Source of the DNA: Sulfuricystis multivorans
GTDB lineage: Bacteria > Pseudomonadota > Gammaproteobacteria > Burkholderiales > Rhodocyclaceae
Assembly (NCBI RefSeq): GCF_003966565.1
Contig: NZ_AP018718.1
Location: 1,984,001 to 2,048,000 of the forward strand
Length of the DNA stretch: 64,000 bases
Reading direction: 5' to 3'
Shown here: piece after piece, positions 1 to 7,488 of the stretch
How positions within the stretch are numbered: position 1 is the first letter of the stretch
Layout: every line of letters starts with the position of its first letter
Program-made: the position numbers and the translations under genes
Notes under the pieces: model-generated
What the model was told of the DNA's origin: nothing
The model's database searches: none
What the model saw: only the letters and a program-made list of their open reading frames with translations

Positions 1-371
1 ACGATGTCGGTCAGTTGCGCATCGGTAAGCCGCGTCGCACCCTCGGCATGCCAGAGCTTGATGTGGCCGCAGGCATCGCGGTCGACGAGCAGTGCCCGGT
101 CTTTCGCTGCGGCCGGCAGCCGGATCAGCACGCCTTCCGGTAGCTCATAGGCGCGCGCCGGGCCGAACTCGGTCGAACGCTCCGGCCCGCCTTCCGGCGT
201 CGCGCTCGCCATCAGCTCGAGGGCCGTGTCGTCGTCGAGCTTGCTCTCGCCTTCGCCGTGCCAAACGACGAAACCTTGCGCCCCTTGCTGTACCAGCAGC
301 ACGTTGTCCTCGGCAAGCGCCGGCAAGATGCCAAAGCACAGCGCCAGCGCGGCGAGCAGGATGCGCTTCAT
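1..371 (-). CDS. Secreted protein of unknown function (3' part cut by window edge)
   Basis: The frame starts at an ATG at 371 and is open to the left edge, so the C-terminus is missing. The first residues form a clear Sec signal peptide (MKRILLAALALCFGILPALA, cleavage expected after ALA), so the product should be exported. The visible mature part, about 100 residues, is acidic, has a single cysteine near its end, and matches no family I recognise. The start overlaps the stop of the thioredoxin-like gene upstream by an ATGA junction, so the two are probably co-transcribed and translationally coupled. A redox or stress role is only a guess from that neighbour. Confidence 0.65.
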   Translation of the reverse strand, partial: MKRILLAALALCFGILPALAEDNVLLVQQGAQGFVVWHGEGESKLDDDTALELMASATPEGGPERSTEFGPARAYELPEGVLIRLPAAAKDRALLVDRDACGHIKLWHAEGATRLTDAQLTDI

Positions 372-925
372 TCGGCTTTCCACTTGATCGAACAACCGAT
401 GCTCGGAATCTGCTCGCGCGGGCCCTGCCCGGTCTGGGCGATCTGCTTCATCGCCTCGAACAGGTCGCGGCGCACGCCTTCCGGTGCGGTCTCCTTGCGC
501 GACTCGTCGAGCCGGCCGCGATATTGCAGCTCGAGCTGGGCATTGAAACCGAAGAAGTCGGGCGTGCATACCGCGCCGTAGGCGCGGGCGACCGCCTGTG
601 TCTCGTCGAGCACATAGGGGAAGGGAAACTGCTTCTCGCGGGCGATCTTTACCATGTTGTCCCAGGAATCCTCGGGATAGTCGGTCGGATCGTTGGACAT
701 GATCGCGATCGAGCCGATGCCGTATTGCTTGAGTTCTTTGGTGTCGCGGACGATGCGGTCGATCACCGCCTTGACATACGGGCAGTGGTTGCAGATGAAC
801 ATCACCAACAAGCCGTTTTGCCCGCGCACGGCATCGAGGTTGTAGCGCTTGCCATCGACGCCGGGCAGGTCGAAATCGACCGCCTTCCAGCCAAAATCGC
901 AGACAGGGGTGGGGGTGCTGACCAT
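368..925 (-). CDS. Thioredoxin-like (AhpC/TSA-type) family protein
   Basis: The 185-residue protein has a thioredoxin fold. A CxxC redox pair lies in CNHCPYVKAV near residue 45, and the N-terminal beta strand reads DFDLPGVDGKRYNLD, typical of the AhpC/TSA/redoxin superfamily. There is no signal peptide, so it is probably cytoplasmic. A GGAGG ribosome-binding site lies just before the ATG. Its start is only 31 bp from the divergent rsmE start, so promoters on both sides must overlap the leaders or coding regions. It overlaps the secreted-protein gene downstream by 4 bp. Family members are often annotated as thioredoxin family protein; the substrate cannot be read from the sequence. Confidence 0.85.
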   Translation of the reverse strand: MVSTPTPVCDFGWKAVDFDLPGVDGKRYNLDAVRGQNGLLVMFICNHCPYVKAVIDRIVRDTKELKQYGIGSIAIMSNDPTDYPEDSWDNMVKIAREKQFPFPYVLDETQAVARAYGAVCTPDFFGFNAQLELQYRGRLDESRKETAPEGVRRDLFEAMKQIAQTGQGPREQIPSIGCSIKWKAE

Positions 926-956
926 AATGCCTCCATCGTTATGAAATAATGAGCCA

Positions 957-1688
957 ATGATACCGCGCTTCCACTGCCCCCCTCCGCTGGCCCCCGGGGC
1001 GCTCGTCGAGCTGCCCGAGACGGTTTGCCATCATGCCCTGCGCGTGCTGCGCATGAGAAACGGTGATCGTCTCATCCTCTTCGACGGCAATGGCGGCGAG
1101 TGGCAGGCGACGCTCAAAGTCGGCGCTGGCGGCACGGCACAAGCGCTGTTGGGTGAATTCGACCCGATCGAGCGCGAATCCCCTTTACAGGTCACGCTTG
1201 CCCAGGCGCTGCCCGCCGGCGACAAGATGGACTGGATCGTCGAAAAATGCGTCGAGCTGGGGGTGGCGGCGATCCAGCCGCTCGCCGCGAAGCGCAGCGT
1301 GATGAGGCTTTCTCTGGAACGCATGGCACGCCGCGTGCAACACTGGAATGCGATCGCCGCCGCGGCCTGCGAACAATGTGGCCGCAACCGTGTCCCGATC
1401 GTCGCGCCGGTGCTTGACCTGCATCAATATCTGGCGACGGCGCAGGCGCAGAATGCCTGCCGTCTGCTGCTCGCGCCACAAGGCGAGGACACGCTCCGCT
1501 CGCTAGCGAGGCCCACGGCGCCGATCGTGGTGATGGTCGGGCCCGAAGGCGGCTGGGACGACGGGGAGATCATCGCCGCGCAGGCGGCGGGTTTCGCCCG
1601 GGTGCGCCTTGGCCCGCGCGTGCTGCGCACCGAGACCGCCGGCGCGGCGCTGTTGGCGGCGCTGCAGGCGCTGTGGGGAGACTTTTGA
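957..1688 (+). CDS. rsmE: 16S rRNA (uracil-1498-N3)-methyltransferase RsmE
   Basis: The 243-residue length is normal for RsmE, a SPOUT-class methyltransferase that methylates U1498 of 16S rRNA using S-adenosylmethionine. The N-terminal PUA-like part (HHALRVLRMRNGD) and the C-terminal trefoil-knot motifs VGPEGGW and RLGPRVLRTETAG are present. A 26-bp interspersed repeat at 1116-1140 encodes the KVGAGGTA stretch of the N-terminal domain. The TGA stop (1686-1688) ends in the first base of a type 1 repeat element, so the 3' end of the gene and the repeat are joined without spacer. There is no strong ribosome-binding site before the start. Confidence 0.95.
   Translation: MIPRFHCPPPLAPGALVELPETVCHHALRVLRMRNGDRLILFDGNGGEWQATLKVGAGGTAQALLGEFDPIERESPLQVTLAQALPAGDKMDWIVEKCVELGVAAIQPLAAKRSVMRLSLERMARRVQHWNAIAAAACEQCGRNRVPIVAPVLDLHQYLATAQAQNACRLLLAPQGEDTLRSLARPTAPIVVMVGPEGGWDDGEIIAAQAAGFARVRLGPRVLRTETAGAALLAALQALWGDF
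1116..1140 (+). repeat. 26-bp interspersed coding repeat, copy 1 (in rsmE)
   Basis: Core GTCGGCGCTGGCGG followed by CACGGCAC. Here it is read as KVGAGGTA within RsmE. Nearly the same bases recur at nine other places in the window. Confidence 0.7.
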
Positions 1689-1893
1689 ACCCAGATTGTC
1701 CATTAGGGCGCAAGGCGATTTCGAGGCGAGGGCGAGGCGATTTGCGTCCGCGCGACGAGCCAATAACCGTGTCTGGCGATACGCGGGGGCGCAAAGGGCC
1801 CGCCCGCAGCCCGAAAGCCGCCGTGTGGGCGATGAAATGACCGTATCAAATGCTCATGGCGCATCAGCCCGCTCTCAATGGATAATCTGAATC
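1688..1893 (-). repeat. Type 1 MITE-like element, copy A (inverted orientation)
   Basis: The left end is AACCCAGATTGTCCATT. The right end (1877-1893) is a degenerate inverted copy with four mismatches. The interior is the reverse complement of copies B-D, hence the minus strand. The first base is the last base of the rsmE stop codon, and the right end runs into the purine-rich leader of pap 16 bp before its ATG. On the minus strand it carries an open frame with the HGGFRAAGGPFAPP and YWLVA motifs seen in the other copies. It fills the whole rsmE-pap gap. Confidence 0.8.
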
Positions 1894-1908
1894 GAAGGGG
1901 AGACATCC

Positions 1909-3435
1909 ATGTTCGAATCCGCCGAGATCGGCCACCAGATCGACAAGGCCACCTGGAAGAGCACGGTGCCGCAGCTGCGCACCGATTTGCTCGACGCGCA
2001 ATACGAGCTCAAGGAACAGAGCAGGTTCTCGGTCATCGTGCTGATTTCCGGCCAGGATGGTGCCGGCAAGGGCGAGACGATCAACCTGCTCTACGAATGG
2101 ATGGATCCGCGCTTTCTCTCGACGCTGGCGTTTTCCGAGCCCACCGACGAAGAACGCGAACGTCCGGTGATGTGGCGCTACTGGCGGGCGCTGCCGCCCA
2201 AAGGGCGCATCGGCATTTTCGCCGGCTCGTGGTATTCGAATCCGATCCATGAGCGCATCGCTGGAACGATCAAGCAGGCGGCGCTCGATGCGCGTATCGA
2301 CCAGATCAACCGCTTCGAGCAGATGCTCGTCAACGAGGGCGCGCTGGTGCTGAAATTCTGGCTCCACCTCACCAAGGCAGGGCAGAAGCGGCGTCTCAAG
2401 GCACTGGAAAAGGACCCGCGCACCGCCTGGCGCGTGACGAAATGGAACTGGGAGCGGCTGAAGACCTACGATCAGCTCCAGGAAGTCGCCGGCCATGTGT
2501 TGCGCATGACCAACACGCCCTGGGCGCCGTGGATCATCGTCGCGGGCGAAGACGACCGCTACCGCAGCCTCACCGTCGGCAAGATCATTTTCGATGCGCT
2601 GCGCGCCCGTCTGGCCGATGGCGAACGATCGTCATCGCCCGTCACTCCGCCGATCCAGCCGAACATCGACGGGCGCGATGTGATCAGCGAGCTCGATCTG
2701 ACCCAAAAGCTGACCAGGAAGCAGTATGAGACCCAGCTCGCACACTGGCAGGGACGCCTGTCCGAATTGGTGCGCGATCCGCGCTTCAAGAAGCATTCGC
2801 TGATCTGTGTCTTCGAAGGCGTCGATGCCGCTGGCAAGGGTGGGACGATCCGCCGTGTCGCCGCGGCGATGGATGCCCGCCAGTACCAGATCGTGCCGGT
2901 GGCAGCGCCCACCGAGGAAGAGCGCGCTCAGCCCTATCTGTGGCGTTTCTGGCGGCATGTGCCACGCACGGGGCGCGTGACGATCTTCGACCGTTCCTGG
3001 TATGGCCGTGTGCTGGTCGAACGCATCGAAGGCTTCTGCGCCGAGGCCGACTGGCTGCGTGCCTATTCGGAAATCAACGATTTCGAACACGAGCTGGCAC
3101 AGGCCGGTGCCGTCATCGTCAAGTTCTGGCTGCAGATCAGCAAGGAAGAGCAGCTCAAGCGCTTCAAGGCGCGCGAACAGACCGACTACAAGCGTTTCAA
3201 GATCACCGACGAGGACTGGCGCAATCGCGAGAAATGGGACGACTACCACCGCGCGGTGTGCGACATGGTCGACCGCACCAGCACCGGCACGGCGCCGTGG
3301 ACGCTCATCGCGGCGGAAGACAAGGCCTATGCGCGCGTCAAGGTATTGCGTACCCTCTGCGAGCGGCTTTCCGCTGCGCTGGAAGGAAAAAACCCCGCGG
3401 GCGTCGGCGGCAAAGGAAAGAAAGGCCGGCAATGA
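1909..3435 (+). CDS. pap: Polyphosphate:AMP phosphotransferase (two-domain PPK2)
   Basis: The enzyme transfers phosphate from polyphosphate to AMP to give ADP. The 508 residues hold two tandem PPK2 domains, each with its own Walker A: GQDGAGKGET near residue 50 and GVDAAGKGGT near residue 303. The second domain has the intact Walker B/lid sequence IFDRSWYGRVLVERI. In the first half the matching stretch is IFAGSWYSNPIHERI, so the Asp-Arg pair is lost. In class II PPK2 enzymes the C-terminal domain is the catalytic one, and this fits. The gene overlaps argA by 4 bp. Its leader is the end of a type 1 repeat. Confidence 0.93.
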   Translation: MFESAEIGHQIDKATWKSTVPQLRTDLLDAQYELKEQSRFSVIVLISGQDGAGKGETINLLYEWMDPRFLSTLAFSEPTDEERERPVMWRYWRALPPKGRIGIFAGSWYSNPIHERIAGTIKQAALDARIDQINRFEQMLVNEGALVLKFWLHLTKAGQKRRLKALEKDPRTAWRVTKWNWERLKTYDQLQEVAGHVLRMTNTPWAPWIIVAGEDDRYRSLTVGKIIFDALRARLADGERSSSPVTPPIQPNIDGRDVISELDLTQKLTRKQYETQLAHWQGRLSELVRDPRFKKHSLICVFEGVDAAGKGGTIRRVAAAMDARQYQIVPVAAPTEEERAQPYLWRFWRHVPRTGRVTIFDRSWYGRVLVERIEGFCAEADWLRAYSEINDFEHELAQAGAVIVKFWLQISKEEQLKRFKAREQTDYKRFKITDEDWRNREKWDDYHRAVCDMVDRTSTGTAPWTLIAAEDKAYARVKVLRTLCERLSAALEGKNPAGVGGKGKKGRQ

Positions 3436-4772
3436 TGGAATCGAACGAAACCACGCTCACTGACGAACGGCTGGTCGCCTGGGTACGCCAGGCGGCGCCG
3501 TACATCCATGCCTTTCGCGGCCGCACTTTCGTGATCGCCTTCGGCGGCGAAGCGCTCGAAGACCGGGCCAGCGCGCAGGCGCTGATCCACGACATCGCGC
3601 TTTTGGACAGCATGGGCATCCGCCTCGTGCTGGTGCACGGCGCGCGGCCGCAGATCGACGCCGAAATGGCGGCGCGCGGCCTCCCGCCCCGCTTCCACAA
3701 GGGTCTGCGCATCACCGACGCCGCCGCGCTCGAATGCGTCAAGCGCGCGCTCGGCGTCACCCGCATCGAGATCGAGGCGATGCTCTCGCAGGGGCTGCCG
3801 AACACGCCGCTGGCCGGCGGCTTCCTGCGTGTGACCGGCGGCAACTTCATCTCTGCCAAGCCGGTCGGCGTCGTCGATGGCATCGACCATCACTACACCG
3901 GGGCGGTGCGCAACGTCATCGCCGAGGAAATCCAGGCCGACCTCGCCCAGGAAAACGTCGTGCTGATCTCGCCGATTGGCGCCTCACCGTCCGGGGAAAT
4001 CTTCAATCTCGCCTGGGAAGAAGTCGCCGAAGCCGTCGCCTGCGCCATCCACGCCGACAAGCTGATCTTCCTGGTCGACGCCCCAGGTCTTCTCGATCGC
4101 AAGGGCGAGCGCATCGACGCGCTCACCGCCGACGAGGGCGAAGCGCTGCTCAAGAAACGCATCAAACAGTCGCCCGAAGTGACCCGCGTGCTGCCGGGCG
4201 CGCTGCGCGCGGTGCGCGGCGGCAAGGTGGGCCGCGTGCATTTCCTCGACCGGCGCCGCGACGGCGCGATGCTGATGGAATTCTTCACGCGCGATGGCAT
4301 CGGCACCGTGCTCACCCATGCGCCGCTCGAGCGCATCCGCGGCGCGACGATCCACGACGTCGCCGCGATCCTCGCGTTGATCGCGCCGCTGGAAGCCGAC
4401 GGCACGCTGGTCAAGCGCGGCCGCGAGCGCATCGAGATGGAGATCGAGCGCTTCTCGGTGCTGGAACTCGACGGCACGGTGGTCGGCTGCGCCGCGCTTT
4501 ATCCGTTTTCGGATGCCAAGGCTGGCGAACTCGCTTGCCTGGCGGTGATGCCAGAATACCGCGAGATCGGCTATGGCGACCGGCTGCGGCGTCACATCGA
4601 GCAGCGGGCGAAACAGCTGGGCATCAAACGCCTGTTCGTGCTGACGACCCGCACCGCGCACTGGTTCACCGAACGCGGCTTCGTTCCCACCGATGTCGGC
4701 GAACTACCCGAACAACGCCGCGAGCTCTACAACTTCCAGCGGCGCTCGAAGGTGCTGGTGAAGAATCTGTAG
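3432..4772 (+). CDS. argA: N-acetylglutamate synthase (amino-acid kinase + GNAT)
   Basis: Makes N-acetylglutamate from glutamate and acetyl-CoA, the first step of arginine synthesis. The 446 residues comprise an N-terminal amino-acid-kinase-like domain (FVIAFGGEAL, LVLVHGARPQID), which in this family binds arginine as feedback inhibitor, and a C-terminal GNAT acetyltransferase domain (ELACLAVMPEYREIGYGDRL, about residues 355-400). Length and order match ArgA. I chose the ATG at 3432, which forms an ATGA overlap with pap; a second in-frame ATG at 3435 is equally possible. An upstream extension of the same frame runs inside pap and is not coding. Confidence 0.95.
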   Translation: MMESNETTLTDERLVAWVRQAAPYIHAFRGRTFVIAFGGEALEDRASAQALIHDIALLDSMGIRLVLVHGARPQIDAEMAARGLPPRFHKGLRITDAAALECVKRALGVTRIEIEAMLSQGLPNTPLAGGFLRVTGGNFISAKPVGVVDGIDHHYTGAVRNVIAEEIQADLAQENVVLISPIGASPSGEIFNLAWEEVAEAVACAIHADKLIFLVDAPGLLDRKGERIDALTADEGEALLKKRIKQSPEVTRVLPGALRAVRGGKVGRVHFLDRRRDGAMLMEFFTRDGIGTVLTHAPLERIRGATIHDVAAILALIAPLEADGTLVKRGRERIEMEIERFSVLELDGTVVGCAALYPFSDAKAGELACLAVMPEYREIGYGDRLRRHIEQRAKQLGIKRLFVLTTRTAHWFTERGFVPTDVGELPEQRRELYNFQRRSKVLVKNL

Positions 4773-4807
4773 AATGACCTGCCCAACGATACGAAGAGGA
4801 TTTCCCC

Positions 4808-5080
4808 ATGGCTAGAACCGTCAAATGCGTCAAACTCGGCCGCGAGGCCGAAGGTCTCGATTTCCCGCCGATGCCCGGCGAGCTCGGTAAGCGCATCTTC
4901 GAAAACGTCTCGAAGGAAGCCTGGCAGCAGTGGATCCGCATGCAGACGATGATCATCAACGAAAATCGACTGAACCTCGCCGACCCCTCGCACCGCAAAT
5001 ACCTCGCCGAGCAGGTTGAAAAGCACTTCTTCGGCTCCGGCGCCGACCGTGTTCAGGGTTACGTTCCTCCGCGTAGCTGA
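4808..5080 (+). CDS. yggX: Probable Fe(2+)-trafficking protein YggX
   Basis: The 90-residue product has the full YggX pattern: [20 protein letters not shown], then a [17 protein letters not shown] helix and a C-terminal Arg-rich tail. YggX proteins protect Fe-S clusters from oxidative damage and help iron reach them. A GAGGA site precedes the ATG. The last 62 bp (5019-5080, encoding the last 20 residues and the stop) are duplicated at 5174-5235 beyond a 93-bp spacer, and the extreme end is repeated twice more. The gene itself is intact. Confidence 0.95.
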   Translation: MARTVKCVKLGREAEGLDFPPMPGELGKRIFENVSKEAWQQWIRMQTMIINENRLNLADPSHRKYLAEQVEKHFFGSGADRVQGYVPPRS

Positions 5081-5285
5081 CAAAGGTCTTGCGAAGAGCA
5101 AAGTGCTTTCGGCGTAGGCTAACGTGAGCGCAAGCGAACGTTAAGCGAGGCGAACAGCCGAGCGGCCGAAGCCAAAAGCACTTCTTCGGCTCCGGCGCCG
5201 ACCGTGTTCAGGGCTACGTTCCGCCGCGAAGCTAATTGCTACGTTCCGCCGCGAAGCTAATCGCTACGTGCCGCCGCGAAGTTGA
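5019..5285 (+). repeat. Duplicated yggX 3' end with spacer and 25-bp tandem repeats
   Basis: The last 62 bp of yggX (5019-5080) recur at 5174-5235 with about four mismatches, including TGA changed to TAA. The final 23 bp (gctacgttccgccgcgaagc + taa) then repeat with a 25-bp period: 5213-5235, 5238-5260 and 5263-5285. Spacer 5081-5173 begins a GTGCTTTCGGC arm near 5103 and ends GCCGAAGCCAAAAGCAC, a loose inverted repeat. It shares AGGCTAAC, GTTAAGCGA and AGCGGCCGAAGCCAA with the type 2 elements. This fills the whole yggX-rpiA gap; no gene is visible in it. Confidence 0.85.
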
Positions 5286-5289
5286 TCGG

Positions 5290-5964
5290 CTATTTCGTCA
5301 GCTTTCGCACGCCCTCGGGTGTCGCCAACAGCAATAGGTCGGCACCGCGACGCGCGAACAAACCGTTGGTGACGACGCCGACGATCTGGTTGAGCGTCGT
5401 CTCCAGCCCAGCCGGATCATCGATCTGCCAGCCATGCACGTCGAGGATCACGTTGCCGTTGTCGGTGACGAAGCCTTCGCGCAGCTTCGGCTCGCCGCCG
5501 AGCTTGACGATCTCGCGCGCGACGTAGGCGCGCGCCATCGGGATCACCTCGATGGGCAGCGGAAACTTGCCGAGCTTGGCGACGAGCTTCGATTCATCGC
5601 AGATGCAAACGAATCTTTCGGCCACCGCGGCGACGATCTTCTCGCGGGTGAGCGCCCCGCCGCCGCCCTTGACCATCTCGAGCCTTGCGGTGATCTCGTC
5701 GGCGCCATCGACATAGACCGGCATCGCGGTGACCTCGTTGAGGTCCAGCACCTCGATGCCGTGACCCTCGAGACGCTTTTTCGTCGCCTCGGAACTGGCC
5801 ACCGTCGCGGCGATGTGATGCTTGATCTTCGCCAGCGCGTCGATGAAGAAATTGGCCGTCGAGCCGGTGCCCACACCGATGATGCTGCCGGCCGGCACGT
5901 TTTGCGCGACAAAGTCCGCCGCCGCCTGGGCGACGGCCTGTTTCAGCTCGTCCTGCGTTGCCAT
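5290..5964 (-). CDS. rpiA: Ribose-5-phosphate isomerase A
   Basis: Interconverts ribose-5-phosphate and ribulose-5-phosphate in the pentose phosphate and Calvin pathways. All the RpiA signatures are present in 224 residues: [29 protein letters not shown], the catalytic DGADE (VDGADEI) and [12 protein letters not shown] with the catalytic Glu and Lys. An AAGGAGG site lies ahead of the ATG. It is the last gene of the aceE-aceF-lpdA strand, 81 bp after lpdA, and a stem-loop (5985-6001) lies in that gap. Confidence 0.96.
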   Translation of the reverse strand: MATQDELKQAVAQAAADFVAQNVPAGSIIGVGTGSTANFFIDALAKIKHHIAATVASSEATKKRLEGHGIEVLDLNEVTAMPVYVDGADEITARLEMVKGGGGALTREKIVAAVAERFVCICDESKLVAKLGKFPLPIEVIPMARAYVAREIVKLGGEPKLREGFVTDNGNVILDVHGWQIDDPAGLETTLNQIVGVVTNGLFARRGADLLLLATPEGVRKLTK

Positions 5965-5984
5965 GCGTGTTTCCTCCTTGCAGC

Positions 5985-6001
5985 GCCCGGTCGAGCCGGG
6001 C
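5985..6001 (-). promoter_or_regulatory. Stem-loop in the lpdA-rpiA gap
   Basis: Perfect 6-bp arms GCCCGG/CCGGGC around a 5-nt loop, directly upstream of the rpiA ribosome-binding site. No T-tract follows, so it is more likely a leader or mRNA-stability structure than a terminator. Confidence 0.35.
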
Positions 6002-6045
6002 TTGTGATCGAAATAGTCGAATGCCTTCGTGTAAGCCGCCGAATT

Positions 6046-7488
6046 TCAGCGTTTCTTCAGCGGCGGCAGATCGGTGCAGGAACCATGCGCCACTTCGGCC
6101 GCCAGGCCGATGGATTCACCGAGCGTCGGATGCGGATGGATGGTCTTGCCGATATCGATCGCATCGGCGCCCATTTCGATCGCCAGCGCGATCTCGCCGA
6201 TCATGTCGCCTGCCGACGGGCCGACGATCGTGCCGCCGACGATGCGATGGGTTTCGGCATCGAAGATGAGCTTCGTGAAACCATACTCGGCGCCATTGGC
6301 GATCGCGCGGCCGGAGGCGGCCCAGGGGAATTTCGCCACCTCGACCGCCCTCCCCTGCTTCTTCGCTTCGTCCTCGCCCAGTCCCACCCAGGCAACTTCC
6401 GGGTGTGTGTAGGCCACGCCCGGTATCACCGTCGCATCGAAATGCGCCTTTTGCCCGGCAGCGGCTTCGGCGGCGACATGGCCCTGATGCACCGCCTTGT
6501 GCGCGAGCATCGGCTGGCCGACGATGTCGCCGATCGCGAAGATGTGCGGCACATTGGTGCGCATCTGGGTATCGACGGCGATGAAGCCGCGCGCATCGAC
6601 CGCGACACCCGCTTTTTCCGCGCCGATCTTCTTGCCGTTCGGGCTGCGGCCGGCGGCCTGCAGAATCAGGTCGTAGCGCTGCGGCTCATTGGGCGCATGC
6701 TCGCCTTCAAACGTCACCCATAGCCCATCGTCGCGCGCCTTAACGGTGGTGGTCTTCGTCTTCAGCATGATCCGGTCGAAGCGATGGGCATTGTGCTTTT
6801 CCCACACCTTCACTGCGTCGCGGTCGGGGCCTTGCATCAGGCCGTCCATCATCTCGACGACATCGACGCGAGCGCCCAGCGTCGAATAGACGGTGGCCAT
6901 CTCCAGCCCGATGATGCCGCCGCCGATGACGAGCATCTTCTGGGGCGCGCGCGGCAATGCGAGCGCCCCGGTCGAATCGACGATGCGCGGATCATCGGGC
7001 AGGAAGGGCAGATGCACGGCGGCCGAACCCGCGGCGATGATGCACTTCTCGAAGCGGATGACGCGCTTGTGGCCCGTCTTTTCCTGCGCCGGCCCCGCGG
7101 TTTCCTCGACTTCGAGATGATGCGCGTCGAGGAAATGGCCGTAGCCGCGCACCACCTCGACCTTGCGGGCTTTCGCCATGCCAGCAAGGCCTTGGGTCAG
7201 CTTGCCGACCACCTTCTCTTTATGTGCGCGCAGCTTGCCGATGTCGATCTGCGGGGCAGCGAAGTCGACACCAGCAGAGGAGACGCGCTGCGCTTCCTCG
7301 ATCACCGCGGCGATGTGCAAGAGCGCCTTCGACGGAATGCAGCCGACATTGAGGCAGACGCCGCCCAAGGTCGGATAACGCTCGACCAGCACGGTTTTCA
7401 TGCCGAGATCGGCGGCGCGGAAGGCCGCCGAATAGCCGCCGGGGCCTGCGCCGAGCACCAGCAGTTCGGTCTCGATCGGCGCATTCAC
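6046..7488 (-). CDS. lpdA: Dihydrolipoyl dehydrogenase (E3 of pyruvate dehydrogenase)
   Basis: Flavoprotein that reoxidises dihydrolipoamide of the E2 subunit with NAD. The FAD-binding VLGAGPGGYSAAFRAADLG lies at the N-terminus, followed by the redox-active disulfide GGVCLNVGCIPSKAL, the NAD-binding VIGGGIIGLEMATVYSTLGA, and the C-terminal interface with HPHPTLGES (catalytic His-Glu). I start at the GTG at 7488 (protein V/M-NAPIETELLVLG, 480 residues) because it forms a GTGA overlap with the aceF stop and places the FAD motif at the expected position. Longer readings lie in aceF. It has no N-terminal lipoyl domain. It is the only E3 in the window and may also serve PdhABC. Confidence 0.95.
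   Translation of the reverse strand: MNAPIETELLVLGAGPGGYSAAFRAADLGMKTVLVERYPTLGGVCLNVGCIPSKALLHIAAVIEEAQRVSSAGVDFAAPQIDIGKLRAHKEKVVGKLTQGLAGMAKARKVEVVRGYGHFLDAHHLEVEETAGPAQEKTGHKRVIRFEKCIIAAGSAAVHLPFLPDDPRIVDSTGALALPRAPQKMLVIGGGIIGLEMATVYSTLGARVDVVEMMDGLMQGPDRDAVKVWEKHNAHRFDRIMLKTKTTTVKARDDGLWVTFEGEHAPNEPQRYDLILQAAGRSPNGKKIGAEKAGVAVDARGFIAVDTQMRTNVPHIFAIGDIVGQPMLAHKAVHQGHVAAEAAAGQKAHFDATVIPGVAYTHPEVAWVGLGEDEAKKQGRAVEVAKFPWAASGRAIANGAEYGFTKLIFDAETHRIVGGTIVGPSAGDMIGEIALAIEMGADAIDIGKTIHPHPTLGESIGLAAEVAHGSCTDLPPLKKR

Noticed and set aside
2940-3431. N-terminal extension of argA
   Set aside because: Lies in another frame of pap; the ATGA at 3432 gives the normal ArgA length.
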